A DNA stretch of 12,959 nt from an uncultured Dorea sp. (GCA_910578495.1 CAJTRE010000050.1:1-12959); one strand, 5' to 3'; counted from the stretch's first letter, positions 1 through 8,052 are shown. A program made the numbers and translations. Notes: generated by a model not told the origin, from the letters alone.

Positions 1-39
1 CTTACGGGAATGGATTTTCTCTACTATTCTTTTTCAACC

Positions 40-111
40 TTATCTGCGCCTCATGAAAATGACCTCCTTCACGTCCCAGCATATTGACTGATATCTTACT
101 GCTATTTTCAC
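40..111 (-). pseudogene. Truncated flavodoxin gene remnant (first nine codons)
   Basis: A GTG start at 109-111 is preceded by a good Shine-Dalgarno (TTAGGAGG, about 122-129 on the forward strand) and a promoter. The first nine residues read VKIAVRYQS, which by recollection matches the amino terminus of clostridial flavodoxins (MKIAVRYQS, then the FMN phosphate loop RGGNT). After the ninth codon the similarity ends: the frame continues as ICWDVKEVIFMRRR and stops at 40-42, giving only 23 codons. No other frame continues a flavodoxin. I infer that an ancestral flavodoxin gene lost its body by deletion or rearrangement while keeping its expression signals. Nine residues is a short match, so chance cannot be excluded. 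It could also be a leader peptide of a gene to the left of the window. Confidence 0.42.
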
Positions 112-154
112 TTTATATCCATCCTCCTAAGTATTTTTTCAGTAGCGAAATGAT

Positions 155-174
155 ATTATAGATTATAGATTATA
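155..174. repeat. Short tandem repeat ATTATAG, almost three copies
   Basis: Forward bases 155-161, 162-168 and 169-174 are ATTATAG, ATTATAG and ATTATA. Each unit contains a TATAAT hexamer on the minus strand, so the repeat multiplies a -10-like box in front of the flavodoxin remnant. Confidence 0.7.
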
Positions 175-196
175 CATATAAAAATCTGAGATTCAA
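169..196 (-). promoter_or_regulatory. Sigma-A promoter of the flavodoxin remnant
   Basis: On the minus strand TTGAAT (191-196) lies 16 nt from TATAAT (169-174). Two further TATAAT copies follow at 7-nt steps because the -10 region sits in an ATTATAG tandem repeat; their spacing to this -35 is too long. The promoter is upstream of the GTG start at 111. Confidence 0.45.
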
Positions 197-389
197 GCAT
201 CTTCCTCAAATTTTACAGTGGTGACCTTTATTTCAGTAAATTCTGCCGGAATGGGACATCTTTTAACACCCATCTCGCAATCTCTCCACCAATGCTCACA
301 CAAAACTGTTCACAACCAGCATTGCCTTCCTAATCTATCTATCCCATATCAGAAAAGAAACATAATTGAGCCTTTCACCCATTAGAAAC
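193..389. other. Apparently non-coding or decayed spacer
   Basis: No convincing gene is visible on either strand. On the minus strand two short overlapping open stretches exist. One is a 26-codon frame from ATG 271-273 to TGA 193-195, beginning MGVKRCPIPAEF and preceded by a GGAGAG motif. The other is open for about 34 codons, bounded by stops, and contains GCEQFCVSIGGEIA. Neither is recognised. Together with the flavodoxin remnant next to it, this looks like gene debris. Confidence 0.4.
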
Positions 390-407
390 GTGCGCCGCAA
401 GGCGCAC
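390..407. other. GC-rich hairpin downstream of the permease terminator
   Basis: GTGCGCC (390-396) and GGCGCAC (401-407) form a perfect 7-bp stem. The loop is GCAA on the plus strand and TTGC on the minus strand. In the minus direction it follows the main terminator and is followed by GTTTCT, so it could act as a back-up terminator or block 3' exonucleases. Confidence 0.45.
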
Positions 408-411
408 ACCT

Positions 412-448
412 AAAAAGGTTCCATGAGAAACTCTCTTGGAACCTTTTT
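412..448 (-). terminator. Intrinsic terminator of the purine permease gene
   Basis: AAAAAGGTTCCA (412-423) and TGGAACCTTTTT (437-448) form a perfect 12-bp stem with a 13-nt loop. The A-tract on one side and the T-tract on the other make it bidirectional. It lies 69 nt beyond the permease stop codon. Confidence 0.85.
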
Positions 449-517
449 CTACTCTTTAAATTGTCTACTTGACGGGAAACTAGCAACTTTTTCTGCCTTT
501 CCCAGCTCTATGATTGC

Positions 518-1939
518 CTACTCATTATTCTCTTTACCAACTTCTTTGTCCTTCGGCAATACGATATTCAACACAATCGCAACCAATGCCGCCGGAACAA
601 TTCCGGAACCGCCAAAGATCAACTGAATCTGCTCCGGCATATGCTGTAAGATAGCCGCATTTGCTCCAAGTCCATATCCAAGTCCAAGTGCGACAGAAAG
701 AATCGTTACATTTCTTCCTGTAATGGGAGTCTTCGTCACAAGCTGCACTCCGCTGACAACGATAGACGAAAACATCATAACCGCAGCGCCGCCAAGTACA
801 CTGTCCGGCATAATGGAAATGAGCGCCGCCAGCTTTGGAAACAAACCACATGCAATCAGGAATCCACCGCCGATTGCAATTGCGAATTTATTTACAATCT
901 TCGTCATGGCAATCAGGCCTACGTTCTGGCTAAAAGATGTATTCGGAAGCACACCAAAACATGCCGCAAATGCAGAACCAACACCATCACAGATAACACC
1001 GCCTGCAAGTTCAGAATCTGTGGCTTCTCTTCCCATTCCGCCTTCCGTAATTCCAGAAATATCTCCTACCGTTTCTACGGCTGTTACGATAAACATAATC
1101 AGAATTGGAATAATTGCTCTTACATCAAATTGAAGTCCTACCGGCATAAATTTCGGTATAGCAAACCAGCTTGCATCCTGCACCTGCTGCCAGTCAAGAA
1201 CCCATGATTTTGTCGCAGTCACCGTCTCACCTGCCGCATCCACATACTCAAATGTAGTCGGAAGCACCTGCGCCATAACAGACACAAGAATATATCCAAC
1301 GATGATTCCGATAAAAATAGACGCATAACTTGTAATTCCTTTTGTTCCATGCTTTAACGCTACGATAACCACCAGCACTACAAATCCTACGAACAAATTC
1401 TCCAAAGAACCAAAGTCTCCATTCTTTGCACCGCCGCCAAAAGAACCAACACCAACAGATATAAGGGAAAGTCCAATAGACAACACAACCGTTCCCGTTA
1501 CAATTGCCGGAAAGAATTTACGCAACGGTTTTAAGAGAAAACCTAATACTGTTTCAAATAATCCACCAAGAAGAGACGCTCCCATAATGGCCCCATACGC
1601 ATAAGTACCGCCGCCAAGCCCAACAGCTACACTGTTACAAACACCAATAAATCCAGAGCTTGTTCCCATGACAATCGGCAGCTTTGCCCCTACCGGACCA
1701 ATCGCAAAAATCTGAATCAACGTAACAACACCGGCAATCAACATTGCGTTCTGAAGCAGGATAACAAGAAGCGATGTATCATTGATCGCACAGGCACTTC
1801 CACCTGTAATCAAAATAAGGGGCGTTAAATTTCCGACAAACATTGCCAGTACATGCTGAAGCCCCAACGGAATCGCCTGTTTAAGCGGAAGTTTACCTTC
1901 CAAATCATAAGGGGTAGAATACTGTTTTACATTTTCCAT
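518..1939 (-). CDS. NCS2-family xanthine/uric acid:proton (purine) permease
   Basis: Integral membrane transporter that probably imports an oxidised purine (xanthine or urate), judged from family features. The 473-residue product is almost entirely hydrophobic segments, consistent with the 14-helix NCS2 fold. Visible signatures are QHVLAMFVGNLTPLIL near residues 28-43, a TM8 motif with the likely substrate-binding glutamate (AVETVGDISG, near residue 289), and FSQNVGLIAMT near 336-346. The Gln-Asn pair in the last motif is typical of the xanthine/urate branch (PbuX, XanQ, UacT), whereas uracil carriers have Glu-Asn. I chose ATG at 1937-1939; a GTG four codons upstream is possible, and neither has a strong Shine-Dalgarno (AGTGAG precedes the ATG). 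It is a single-gene unit with its own promoter and terminator. Exact substrate is uncertain. Confidence 0.9.
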   Translation of the reverse strand: MENVKQYSTPYDLEGKLPLKQAIPLGLQHVLAMFVGNLTPLILITGGSACAINDTSLLVILLQNAMLIAGVVTLIQIFAIGPVGAKLPIVMGTSSGFIGVCNSVAVGLGGGTYAYGAIMGASLLGGLFETVLGFLLKPLRKFFPAIVTGTVVLSIGLSLISVGVGSFGGGAKNGDFGSLENLFVGFVVLVVIVALKHGTKGITSYASIFIGIIVGYILVSVMAQVLPTTFEYVDAAGETVTATKSWVLDWQQVQDASWFAIPKFMPVGLQFDVRAIIPILIMFIVTAVETVGDISGITEGGMGREATDSELAGGVICDGVGSAFAACFGVLPNTSFSQNVGLIAMTKIVNKFAIAIGGGFLIACGLFPKLAALISIMPDSVLGGAAVMMFSSIVVSGVQLVTKTPITGRNVTILSVALGLGYGLGANAAILQHMPEQIQLIFGGSGIVPAALVAIVLNIVLPKDKEVGKENNE

Positions 1940-1989
1940 TTTTATTCTCACTTTTCTTTCGTATTGTTGTACCTTTTTTGGTAGGCATA

Positions 1990-2019
1990 ATTATATCAAG
2001 GGGAACTGTACCATGTCAA
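1990..2019 (-). promoter_or_regulatory. Sigma-A promoter of the purine permease
   Basis: On the minus strand TTGACA (2014-2019) and TATAAT (1990-1995) are both perfect consensus hexamers with an 18-nt spacer. Transcription should start near 1983, giving a 5' leader of only about 45 nt. That is too short for a purine riboswitch, and none is seen. Confidence 0.85.
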
Positions 2020-2055
2020 TTTACCCTATTATAATAATATTTAATTAATATTTAT

Positions 2056-2086
2056 AAGAAGGTATGACATTTTGCCATACCTTCTT
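2056..2086 (-). terminator. Hairpin terminator after the sugar kinase gene
   Basis: AAGAAGGTATG (2056-2066) and CATACCTTCTT (2076-2086) form an 11-bp stem with a 9-nt loop, 31 nt beyond the kinase stop codon. On the minus strand the stem ends in TTCTT and runs into an AT-rich tail. The plus-strand tail (TTCTTTT) is slightly better, so it may work in either direction. Confidence 0.7.
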
Positions 2087-2117
2087 TTATGCTCTTGAAA
2101 AAATTCCCCCTAAATCT

Positions 2118-3029
2118 TCACAACCACGTAGTGGCTCCAACAGACTGAACTGACTTTGCCCCACATTCATTGGCATACTGTACACATTCCAGAAGTTCCA
2201 TCCCCTCGAATAAAGCACAGATAAATCCCGCAACAAAGCTGTCTCCTGCACCGGTCGTATCTATACATGTTACATTTCCAATTGCCGGAATCCACTGACT
2301 GTATCGATCGTTTCTGATATAACAGCCCCGATTCCCTGCTTTGATAATCACAGTATCTACTCCTGCCGCTTTCAATTTTTCCGCTGCCGTCTCTACTGTC
2401 TTCTGTCCGGTAAGAAGCAACGCCTCCTCACAATTTGGGAAAAGATAATCAACATAGGAAAGAGCGGCGGCCATATCTTCTACTGTCTCGCCATTTTTAC
2501 ACTTCGTCATATCCGCACACACAATCTTCCCCTGCGCTTTCGCCTGTGAAAAAATGATTCTCAACTCTTCCACACCAATATAAGGGAACACGAAAATACT
2601 GGCAAAACAAACAATCTTTACACACTCCGGAAAAGGCATACGAATATCTTCTAACCTGAGTTTCCGCAACGTCCCGTTTTTGTTCGTCAAGAAATTTCTC
2701 TCGCCGTTTTCCTGCACCAATACAACATTAATTCCAGTAGCATACTCTTCTCGAACCGCTTCGTCGGAAATCCGTATTCCATTCTTTTTGCAATGATTGA
2801 TAATATACCGTCCTGCTTCGTCGTCCCCGATAACCGTTTCCAGATACACCTGTTTTCCCATTTTTGCCAAGATTGTCGCTTCATTGAGTGCATCTGCACC
2901 TACAGACATCATGATAGCTTCTGCCGGGGATGAACCTGTCTCAAATACATCCGGGCTTGCCGGACGGACGATAATATCAATAATGGACGCTCCCATAAGG
3001 AGGATGGCCGAATGATTATCATTTGTCAT
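2118..3029 (-). CDS. PfkB-family carbohydrate kinase (ribokinase-like)
   Basis: Cytoplasmic ATP-dependent kinase of the ribokinase/PfkB superfamily, expected to phosphorylate a sugar or nucleoside hydroxyl; the substrate cannot be read from the sequence. The 303-residue length is typical. The C-terminal PfkB signature is clear: DTTGAGDSFVAGF at about 257-269, with the GAGD anion hole and catalytic base Asp263. The N-terminal substrate region (SVGADALNEATILAKMG, about 42-58) resembles the family's GG-x-x-x-N-x-A motif in altered form. The ATG at 3027-3029 has an AAGGAG ribosome binding site 10 nt upstream that overlaps the debranching enzyme's stop codon. The 14-nt gap to that gene implies co-transcription and probably coupled translation. 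A role downstream of glycogen or starch breakdown is inference from position only. Confidence 0.88.
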   Translation of the reverse strand: MTNDNHSAILLMGASIIDIIVRPASPDVFETGSSPAEAIMMSVGADALNEATILAKMGKQVYLETVIGDDEAGRYIINHCKKNGIRISDEAVREEYATGINVVLVQENGERNFLTNKNGTLRKLRLEDIRMPFPECVKIVCFASIFVFPYIGVEELRIIFSQAKAQGKIVCADMTKCKNGETVEDMAAALSYVDYLFPNCEEALLLTGQKTVETAAEKLKAAGVDTVIIKAGNRGCYIRNDRYSQWIPAIGNVTCIDTTGAGDSFVAGFICALFEGMELLECVQYANECGAKSVQSVGATTWL

Positions 3030-3043
3030 CTTCTATGTACTCC

Positions 3044-5134
3044 TTATCCCAGACTCAGCACGACCACAGAGCGCGGCTCCATCACAATCTGATTTCCGTC
3101 CAACATTACCGGCTGTCCGGCATCGGCAATGTATTCTGGCAGATACCTTCCCGAAGAATCCGCCTCCACCTGTAATCGTACGGAATGCAGCGGTTCAGGC
3201 AGGAAACAAATCTGCTCCTCCCAGAACGTATTGATAAGAAGGCACGCCACATCGTCTCCTGTATTCTCCTCATTTCGACCGGCATAGATAATCGCCAGTG
3301 TCTTCGTCCTCTCATCCGGCATGACATTCATGACCTCAGGAAGTCCTAGTGAGCAATGTCCCGAGAATTTGCGCACCACACTGTGTCCTTTTCGGAATTT
3401 GATCATATGTTTCATATAATCAAAATGCTCCCTGTTTCTCTCTATCAAATCCCAATTAAGCCATGACACTTCATTGTCCTGACAGTATGCATTATTATTG
3501 CCGTACTGTGTGTTCAGAAATTCATCACCCGCCAGAAACATCGGCGTTCCCCGACTCATCAGTAAAACCGTCGCTGCATTTTTTGCCAGTTTCTTCCGAA
3601 GCGCCAGAATATTTTCATCGTCCGTTTCACCCTCGACTCCGCAGTTCCAGCTTCGGTTATCATCGGTACCGTCCACATTGTGCCAGCCGTTTGCCTCATT
3701 ATGCTTTCTACTGTAAGAATACATATCCCACAACGTAAAACCATCATGACAATTCAGGAAATTAATCGATGCGTTATTTCCCCTTATCTGTGGATCATAC
3801 AGATCACGAGAGCCCATGATTCTCTGAGCCGCCACTTCTGACATGCCATAATCCCCCTTTAAGTAATCCCGCATATCATCCCTATATTTTCCATTCCACT
3901 CTGCCCAACGGTTCCATGCTGGGAAACTTCCCACCTGATAAAGACCTCCTGCATCCCATACTTCTGCTATCAGCTTGGCATTTCCAAGCAATGGATCAAA
4001 TGCAAGCGACTGAAGCAGCGGCGGGTTGCTCATCGGCGTTCCATCTTCGTTACGCCCAAGGATACTCGCAAGGTCAAAACGGAAGCCGTCCACATGGTAA
4101 GCTGTCGTCCAATACCGAAGGCACTCCAGAATCATCTGCCGTACGATAGGATGATTACAGTTCATCGTATTTCCGCAGCCGCTGAAATTGTAATAATAAC
4201 CGTCCGGAGTAAGCATGTAATAAATATTATTATCAAAGCCCTTAAAGGAAAAACTTGGTCCTCTTTCATCTCCCTCTGCCGTATGATTAAACACTACGTC
4301 TAAATAGCATTCTATATTATTTTCATGCAGCGTTTTAATCAAGTATTTCAACTCATTTCCCTCGCGGTTATATTCCGCTTGTCCCGCATAGCTTGTATTC
4401 GGCGCAAAAAAACTGACTGTATTATATCCCCAGTAATCAATTAACTGCCTGCCATCCACTTCCCTGCAATCCTTCATCTCATCAAACTCAAAAACCGGCA
4501 TAAGTTCCACTGCATTAATCCCGAGCTCCTTTAAATATGGAATCTTTTCTATGATTCCGGCAAACGTTCCCGGATAAGCCACACCCGACGATTCATGCCG
4601 AGTAAAACCACGTACATGCATCTCGTATATTACCAGATCTTCCATCGGTATCAACGGAACCGGCTCTACGCCCCAGTCAAAATTGTCCTGCACTACTCTT
4701 GCCTTGTAAAAACTCCCCTGCTTGTTTTTGATTCCCCATACGCTCTGCCCTGTCACCGCCTTTGCGTATATATCCAGCAGAATTCTGTCCTTATTAAACA
4801 ACAACCCCTTAGACGGATCGTATGGGCCGTCCAACCGGTAAGCGTATTCAAATTCTGTAATATGCAGACCGAAAACAATCATCGAATATACATCACCGAC
4901 ACGATAATGCTCCGGAAATTTAAGCACAGCATATGGTTCGTCCTCCATTCTCCTGAACAAGAGAAGCTCACAGGATGTAGCACCACAGGAATGTATAGTA
5001 AAATTCACTCCTACAGGAATGGCCACAGCTCCGTTAAGCTCATACATTCCAGGTCTGACCTCGAAACCTGCAATTACGTCCATTGGTTCCATATGAACTC
5101 CGTTCATTGGAGTAGTTTGATTTTGTCTCTGCAT
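3044..5134 (-). CDS. glgX: GH13 glycogen/starch debranching enzyme (GlgX/isoamylase type)
   Basis: Hydrolyses alpha-1,6 branch points of glycogen or limit dextrins. No signal peptide is seen, so it should act on intracellular polysaccharide. The 696-residue product starts with a CBM48-like beta domain (about 20-110), then the GH13 barrel. All four conserved regions are present: DVVFNH (279-284), GFRFDLAS with nucleophile Asp354, IAEVWD with acid/base Glu391, and NCHDG with Asp464. YWGYNT and the region after VIYEMHVRGF also fit the isoamylase subfamily. I chose ATG 5132-5134, which has AAAGGTGG 5 nt upstream. A GTG at 5180-5182, which would overlap the kinase gene by 14 nt, has no ribosome binding site. 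It lies 34 nt after the hybrid kinase and 14 nt before the PfkB gene. An isoamylase or dextrin-debranching specificity is equally possible. Confidence 0.9.
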   Translation of the reverse strand: MQRQNQTTPMNGVHMEPMDVIAGFEVRPGMYELNGAVAIPVGVNFTIHSCGATSCELLLFRRMEDEPYAVLKFPEHYRVGDVYSMIVFGLHITEFEYAYRLDGPYDPSKGLLFNKDRILLDIYAKAVTGQSVWGIKNKQGSFYKARVVQDNFDWGVEPVPLIPMEDLVIYEMHVRGFTRHESSGVAYPGTFAGIIEKIPYLKELGINAVELMPVFEFDEMKDCREVDGRQLIDYWGYNTVSFFAPNTSYAGQAEYNREGNELKYLIKTLHENNIECYLDVVFNHTAEGDERGPSFSFKGFDNNIYYMLTPDGYYYNFSGCGNTMNCNHPIVRQMILECLRYWTTAYHVDGFRFDLASILGRNEDGTPMSNPPLLQSLAFDPLLGNAKLIAEVWDAGGLYQVGSFPAWNRWAEWNGKYRDDMRDYLKGDYGMSEVAAQRIMGSRDLYDPQIRGNNASINFLNCHDGFTLWDMYSYSRKHNEANGWHNVDGTDDNRSWNCGVEGETDDENILALRKKLAKNAATVLLMSRGTPMFLAGDEFLNTQYGNNNAYCQDNEVSWLNWDLIERNREHFDYMKHMIKFRKGHSVVRKFSGHCSLGLPEVMNVMPDERTKTLAIIYAGRNEENTGDDVACLLINTFWEEQICFLPEPLHSVRLQVEADSSGRYLPEYIADAGQPVMLDGNQIVMEPRSVVVLSLG

Positions 5135-5168
5135 AAGATCCACCTTTCTATTAAACTTTCCGAAACCA

Positions 5169-7896
5169 TTAACCCAATACACTGTTTAATGTCTCTAACA
5201 GCACCGAAACGTCGATTGGCTTCGCTATATGTCCATTCATCCCACACCTCAACGCTTCTTGCTTATCTTCTTCAAACGCATTGGCCGTCATGGCCAGAAT
5301 CGGTATGGAAGACAGCTCAAGATTTTTCAATCTACGAATTTCTTTGGTTGCCGTATGTCCATCCATGACAGGCATCTGATCGTCCATAAGCACCAATTGA
5401 TAATAACCCGGTTCTGAACATTTCAACATTTCTACCGCAACCTGCCCGTTCTCTGCTACATCTACGAAGAAACCTGCGTCTTCCAAAATCGCCATAGCAA
5501 TCTCTTGGTTCAGCTCATTATCCTCTGCAAGCAGAATATTTCCCCCCTGAAACTTTGCACCATTCTTTTCGCTATTATTTTCTTTAGTCGAAACATGATC
5601 AGAAAGACGGAACGAAAACGATACCGTAATCTCCGTACCAACTCCCTGCTCACTCTCAATCTCGATGAAACCGCCCATCATGTCTATAATATTTTTGGTT
5701 ATGGCCATTCCAAGTCCGGTTCCCTGTATGCCGCTGATGGTAGAATTCTTTTCTCTCTCAAAAGGTGCAAAAATGCGCGAAAGGAATTCTTTACTCATAC
5801 CAATTCCAGTATCTTTAATGTAAAACTCATAATTCACGTAGCCCTCCTTTATTCCGGAACGCTCCGTAACACTCATGCTGACACTTCCACCGACACCTGT
5901 ATACTTGACAGCATTACCCAAAAGATTCAAAAGAACCTGTTTTAACCGCAACGCATCACAATATATCTCTTTGTCAAAAATACCTGTATCGTCAATCTCA
6001 AAGTCCAGTTGTTTCGCATGCGTATCCATATTCAAAATGTTATACAACTCATTTACTATATCTTTCAGATAGCATGGCTTCTCATCAAGATGCAGCTTTC
6101 CGCTCTCAATACGGCTCATATCCAGCACATCATTGATCAGGTTCAACAAATGGTTTCCAGAAGTCTTGATTTTTTTAAGATAACTTCCAACCTGCTCCTG
6201 ATTGCCAATTCGTGCGATTGCAAGATCTGTAAAACCAACGATTGCATTCATCGGCGTACGTATGTCGTGAGACATATTAGAAAGAAATGTACTTTTGGCC
6301 TTATTCGCTTTGTTTGCCTGCGAAAGAGCATTCTCAAGAAGGCTTTTCTTTTCCATCTCTCTGCGTATCTCCTCATTCACACTGCGAAATCCAAGAACGA
6401 TACCCTGCTTTTCATTCCATGTGCCTGCCCGGACTACTTTCATCTGATAATATTCCATCTTCCCATTTAGGAAAGTACGGTAATTTACATAATATTGGTT
6501 CTTTTTCTCAAGCTCTTTCTTCAGGTTTGCCTCAGATGTCCTTTCCCTGAGCATACTCCTGTCTTCATCGCATACATAGTTTTCTATGTAAAATTCCATG
6601 TTTTTTTCTAAAGACCGATCCATGAGAAAAGACGTGCTAAATATCCTTCCATCATCATTTCTAAGAGATTTTCCTTTTCCTGTATCAAGATCATAAAAAC
6701 AAACAAATTTATAATCAATACTTAGTGCATGTAACAGTTCTGCCTGACGTTTCTTTTCTTCCTCTTCCTGAAGTTTTTTTGCAGTACAGTCTAAAAGAAA
6801 TCGTTGATAAAGCAACTCTCCGTTCTCCTGAATCAACTTCACATTGGCCATAACATGTCGTATGCCCCCGTCACTATGGCGCACCCTGTACTCTATGCTC
6901 ACACTATCGCCTTCTTTTTTTAATCCCTTAATACTGCTCATAAGTCGTTCTCTATCGTCCTTTATCACTGACTCGGCTATCATATCAAAGCCCTTTTTCA
7001 TCAGCTCTTTCTGAGAACGACAGCCTAAAATGTCCAGCGCGGCCTTATTGATGCTAATGATACGATGCCCATCCATGGAATGACATATAACTCCACACTC
7101 CATCGTTGTAAAAATCAGCTCCATCGTATGATTCTTGCTGATAATTTCCTGCTCATAAGCACGTTCCTGTGTTACATCAATGGCCACTCCCACCGTTCCC
7201 ATGACGCTGCCGTCCAGATCATACAGCGGTGATTTATAAGTGGTAAGAAGCTTTGTCCCATCTCCTGCCTGAACAACTTCTTCTGACACACATGTCTTCC
7301 GACTGCTCATAACCTCTCTCTGACTCGATACAGGCAGGATCATCGTGCTCCACATCCCAGATATAAGCATGACCACGACCCTGCACCTGTTCTTTTGTCT
7401 TATTAACTGTCCTACAGAAACTATCATTTACTTTCTCATGAATGCCGTTCTTATCTTTGTACCAAATAAGATTCGGAACATAATTAATCGTTGACTCCAG
7501 ATATTGGCTGGTCTCCCAAAAATCTTTCTTCATCTTGCAGTTTTGCTGCCATCTAAGAAACCGGAACCGTATCTCTTCATCAGACATAGGAACTATCCAA
7601 AGATCTCCAATCTCGTCAAGACACCCTGATAACAACCGAATCTGATCTTTATCCGCAAGAAGAATGACTTCCGTCTTTTCATTCCTGTTGTCCGTCAGAT
7701 CCTGCATCATCTTTTTGACATCCATGCCCTGTAGATTGGCGATGATCACATCTGCTTTAGAAATAAAATTACTTTCTGTTATTCCATCCTCAAAAAACTC
7801 GTGTGCAAAATGCTCTAGAGGGGGCAGCTCTTTAATTATCTCAAACACTCTGCATAAATTACCCGCCAGATAAAAACGGGTGTGGCAATGATACAT
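5169..7896 (-). pseudogene. PAS-rich hybrid histidine kinase, split by a frameshift
   Basis: Soluble sensor kinase without visible membrane helices. Two overlapping frames make up one gene: 7896 to 7234 (220 codons) and the in-frame remainder to the stop at 5169. Restoring one AG unit at 7314-7321 gives about 909 residues. Order (restored numbering): degenerate receiver-like domain (1-118); PAS domains (about 125-240 and 250-360); a PAS-like region (370-490); a HisKA domain with SHDIRTP, phospho-acceptor His544; HATPase with N-box Asn662, DTGIGM (696) and GTGLGM (726); a C-terminal receiver with acidic ED (792-793), phospho-acceptor Asp839, Thr871 and Lys893. All catalytic residues are intact and no second lesion is seen. 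The ATG at 7894-7896 has AAGGGGG 7 nt upstream. The ATG at 7425-7427 opens the second frame but reads the first PAS region out of frame, so it is not a likely start. As written the kinase half would not be made; a sequence error is possible. Confidence 0.85.
7314..7321 (-). other. AG dinucleotide tract at the kinase frameshift
   Basis: The minus strand reads TC-AGAGAGAG-GTTATG. The upstream frame gives DDPACIESE and the downstream frame gives REVMSSRKTC. A continuous PAS domain needs five AG units rather than the four present, so a 2-base contraction (or an equivalent 1-base gain) explains the break. Confidence 0.75.
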
Positions 7897-7946
7897 TTTT
7901 CATCCCCCTTTATTCTTTATTTGTATACCGTTTTATCTATGTTAAT

Positions 7947-7975
7947 ATCATACTTCATTTTGCTCTTCATATCAA
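7947..7975 (-). promoter_or_regulatory. Sigma-A promoter of the kinase-debranching-kinase operon
   Basis: On the minus strand TTGATA (7970-7975) and TATGAT (7947-7952) are separated by exactly 17 nt, about 50 nt upstream of the hybrid kinase start. It lies between the tuf terminator and the kinase gene, so this unit is transcribed independently of the translation operon. Confidence 0.65.
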
Positions 7976-8011
7976 TTGCTTTTCTTGACATTGACTGCAT
8001 AATTTGAATAT

Positions 8012-8052
8012 AAAAAAACCGCAACCCCTTGATTTTCTCAAAGAATTGCGGT
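8012..8052 (-). terminator. Intrinsic terminator of the translation operon
   Basis: On the minus strand ACCGCAATTCTTTGA pairs with TCAAGGGGTTGCGGT: 15 continuous pairs including G-U wobbles, closed by a GAAAA loop and followed by seven T residues. It starts 33 nt beyond the tuf stop codon. The TTTTT at 8058-8062 gives a weaker plus-strand tail. Confidence 0.9.

Noticed and set aside
2..82. A 26-codon minus-strand frame starting MLGREGGHFHEAQ
   Set aside because: No ribosome binding site before the ATG and no recognisable family, and it overlaps the flavodoxin remnant in another frame.
5135..5182. GTG start giving a 712-residue debranching enzyme overlapping the kinase gene
   Set aside because: No Shine-Dalgarno precedes it and the extra 16 residues look like spacer. 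The ATG at 5134 has AAAGGTGG at good spacing.
4595..5368. 257-codon plus-strand frame
   Set aside because: It is antisense to the debranching enzyme and kinase genes, has no ribosome binding site or recognisable domain, and its composition looks like a reverse-frame shadow.
7234..7427. Separate start of the kinase half at ATG 7425-7427
   Set aside because: The first ~37 residues of that frame are the PAS domain read out of frame, and no ribosome binding site with proper spacing precedes it. A frameshift explains both halves better.
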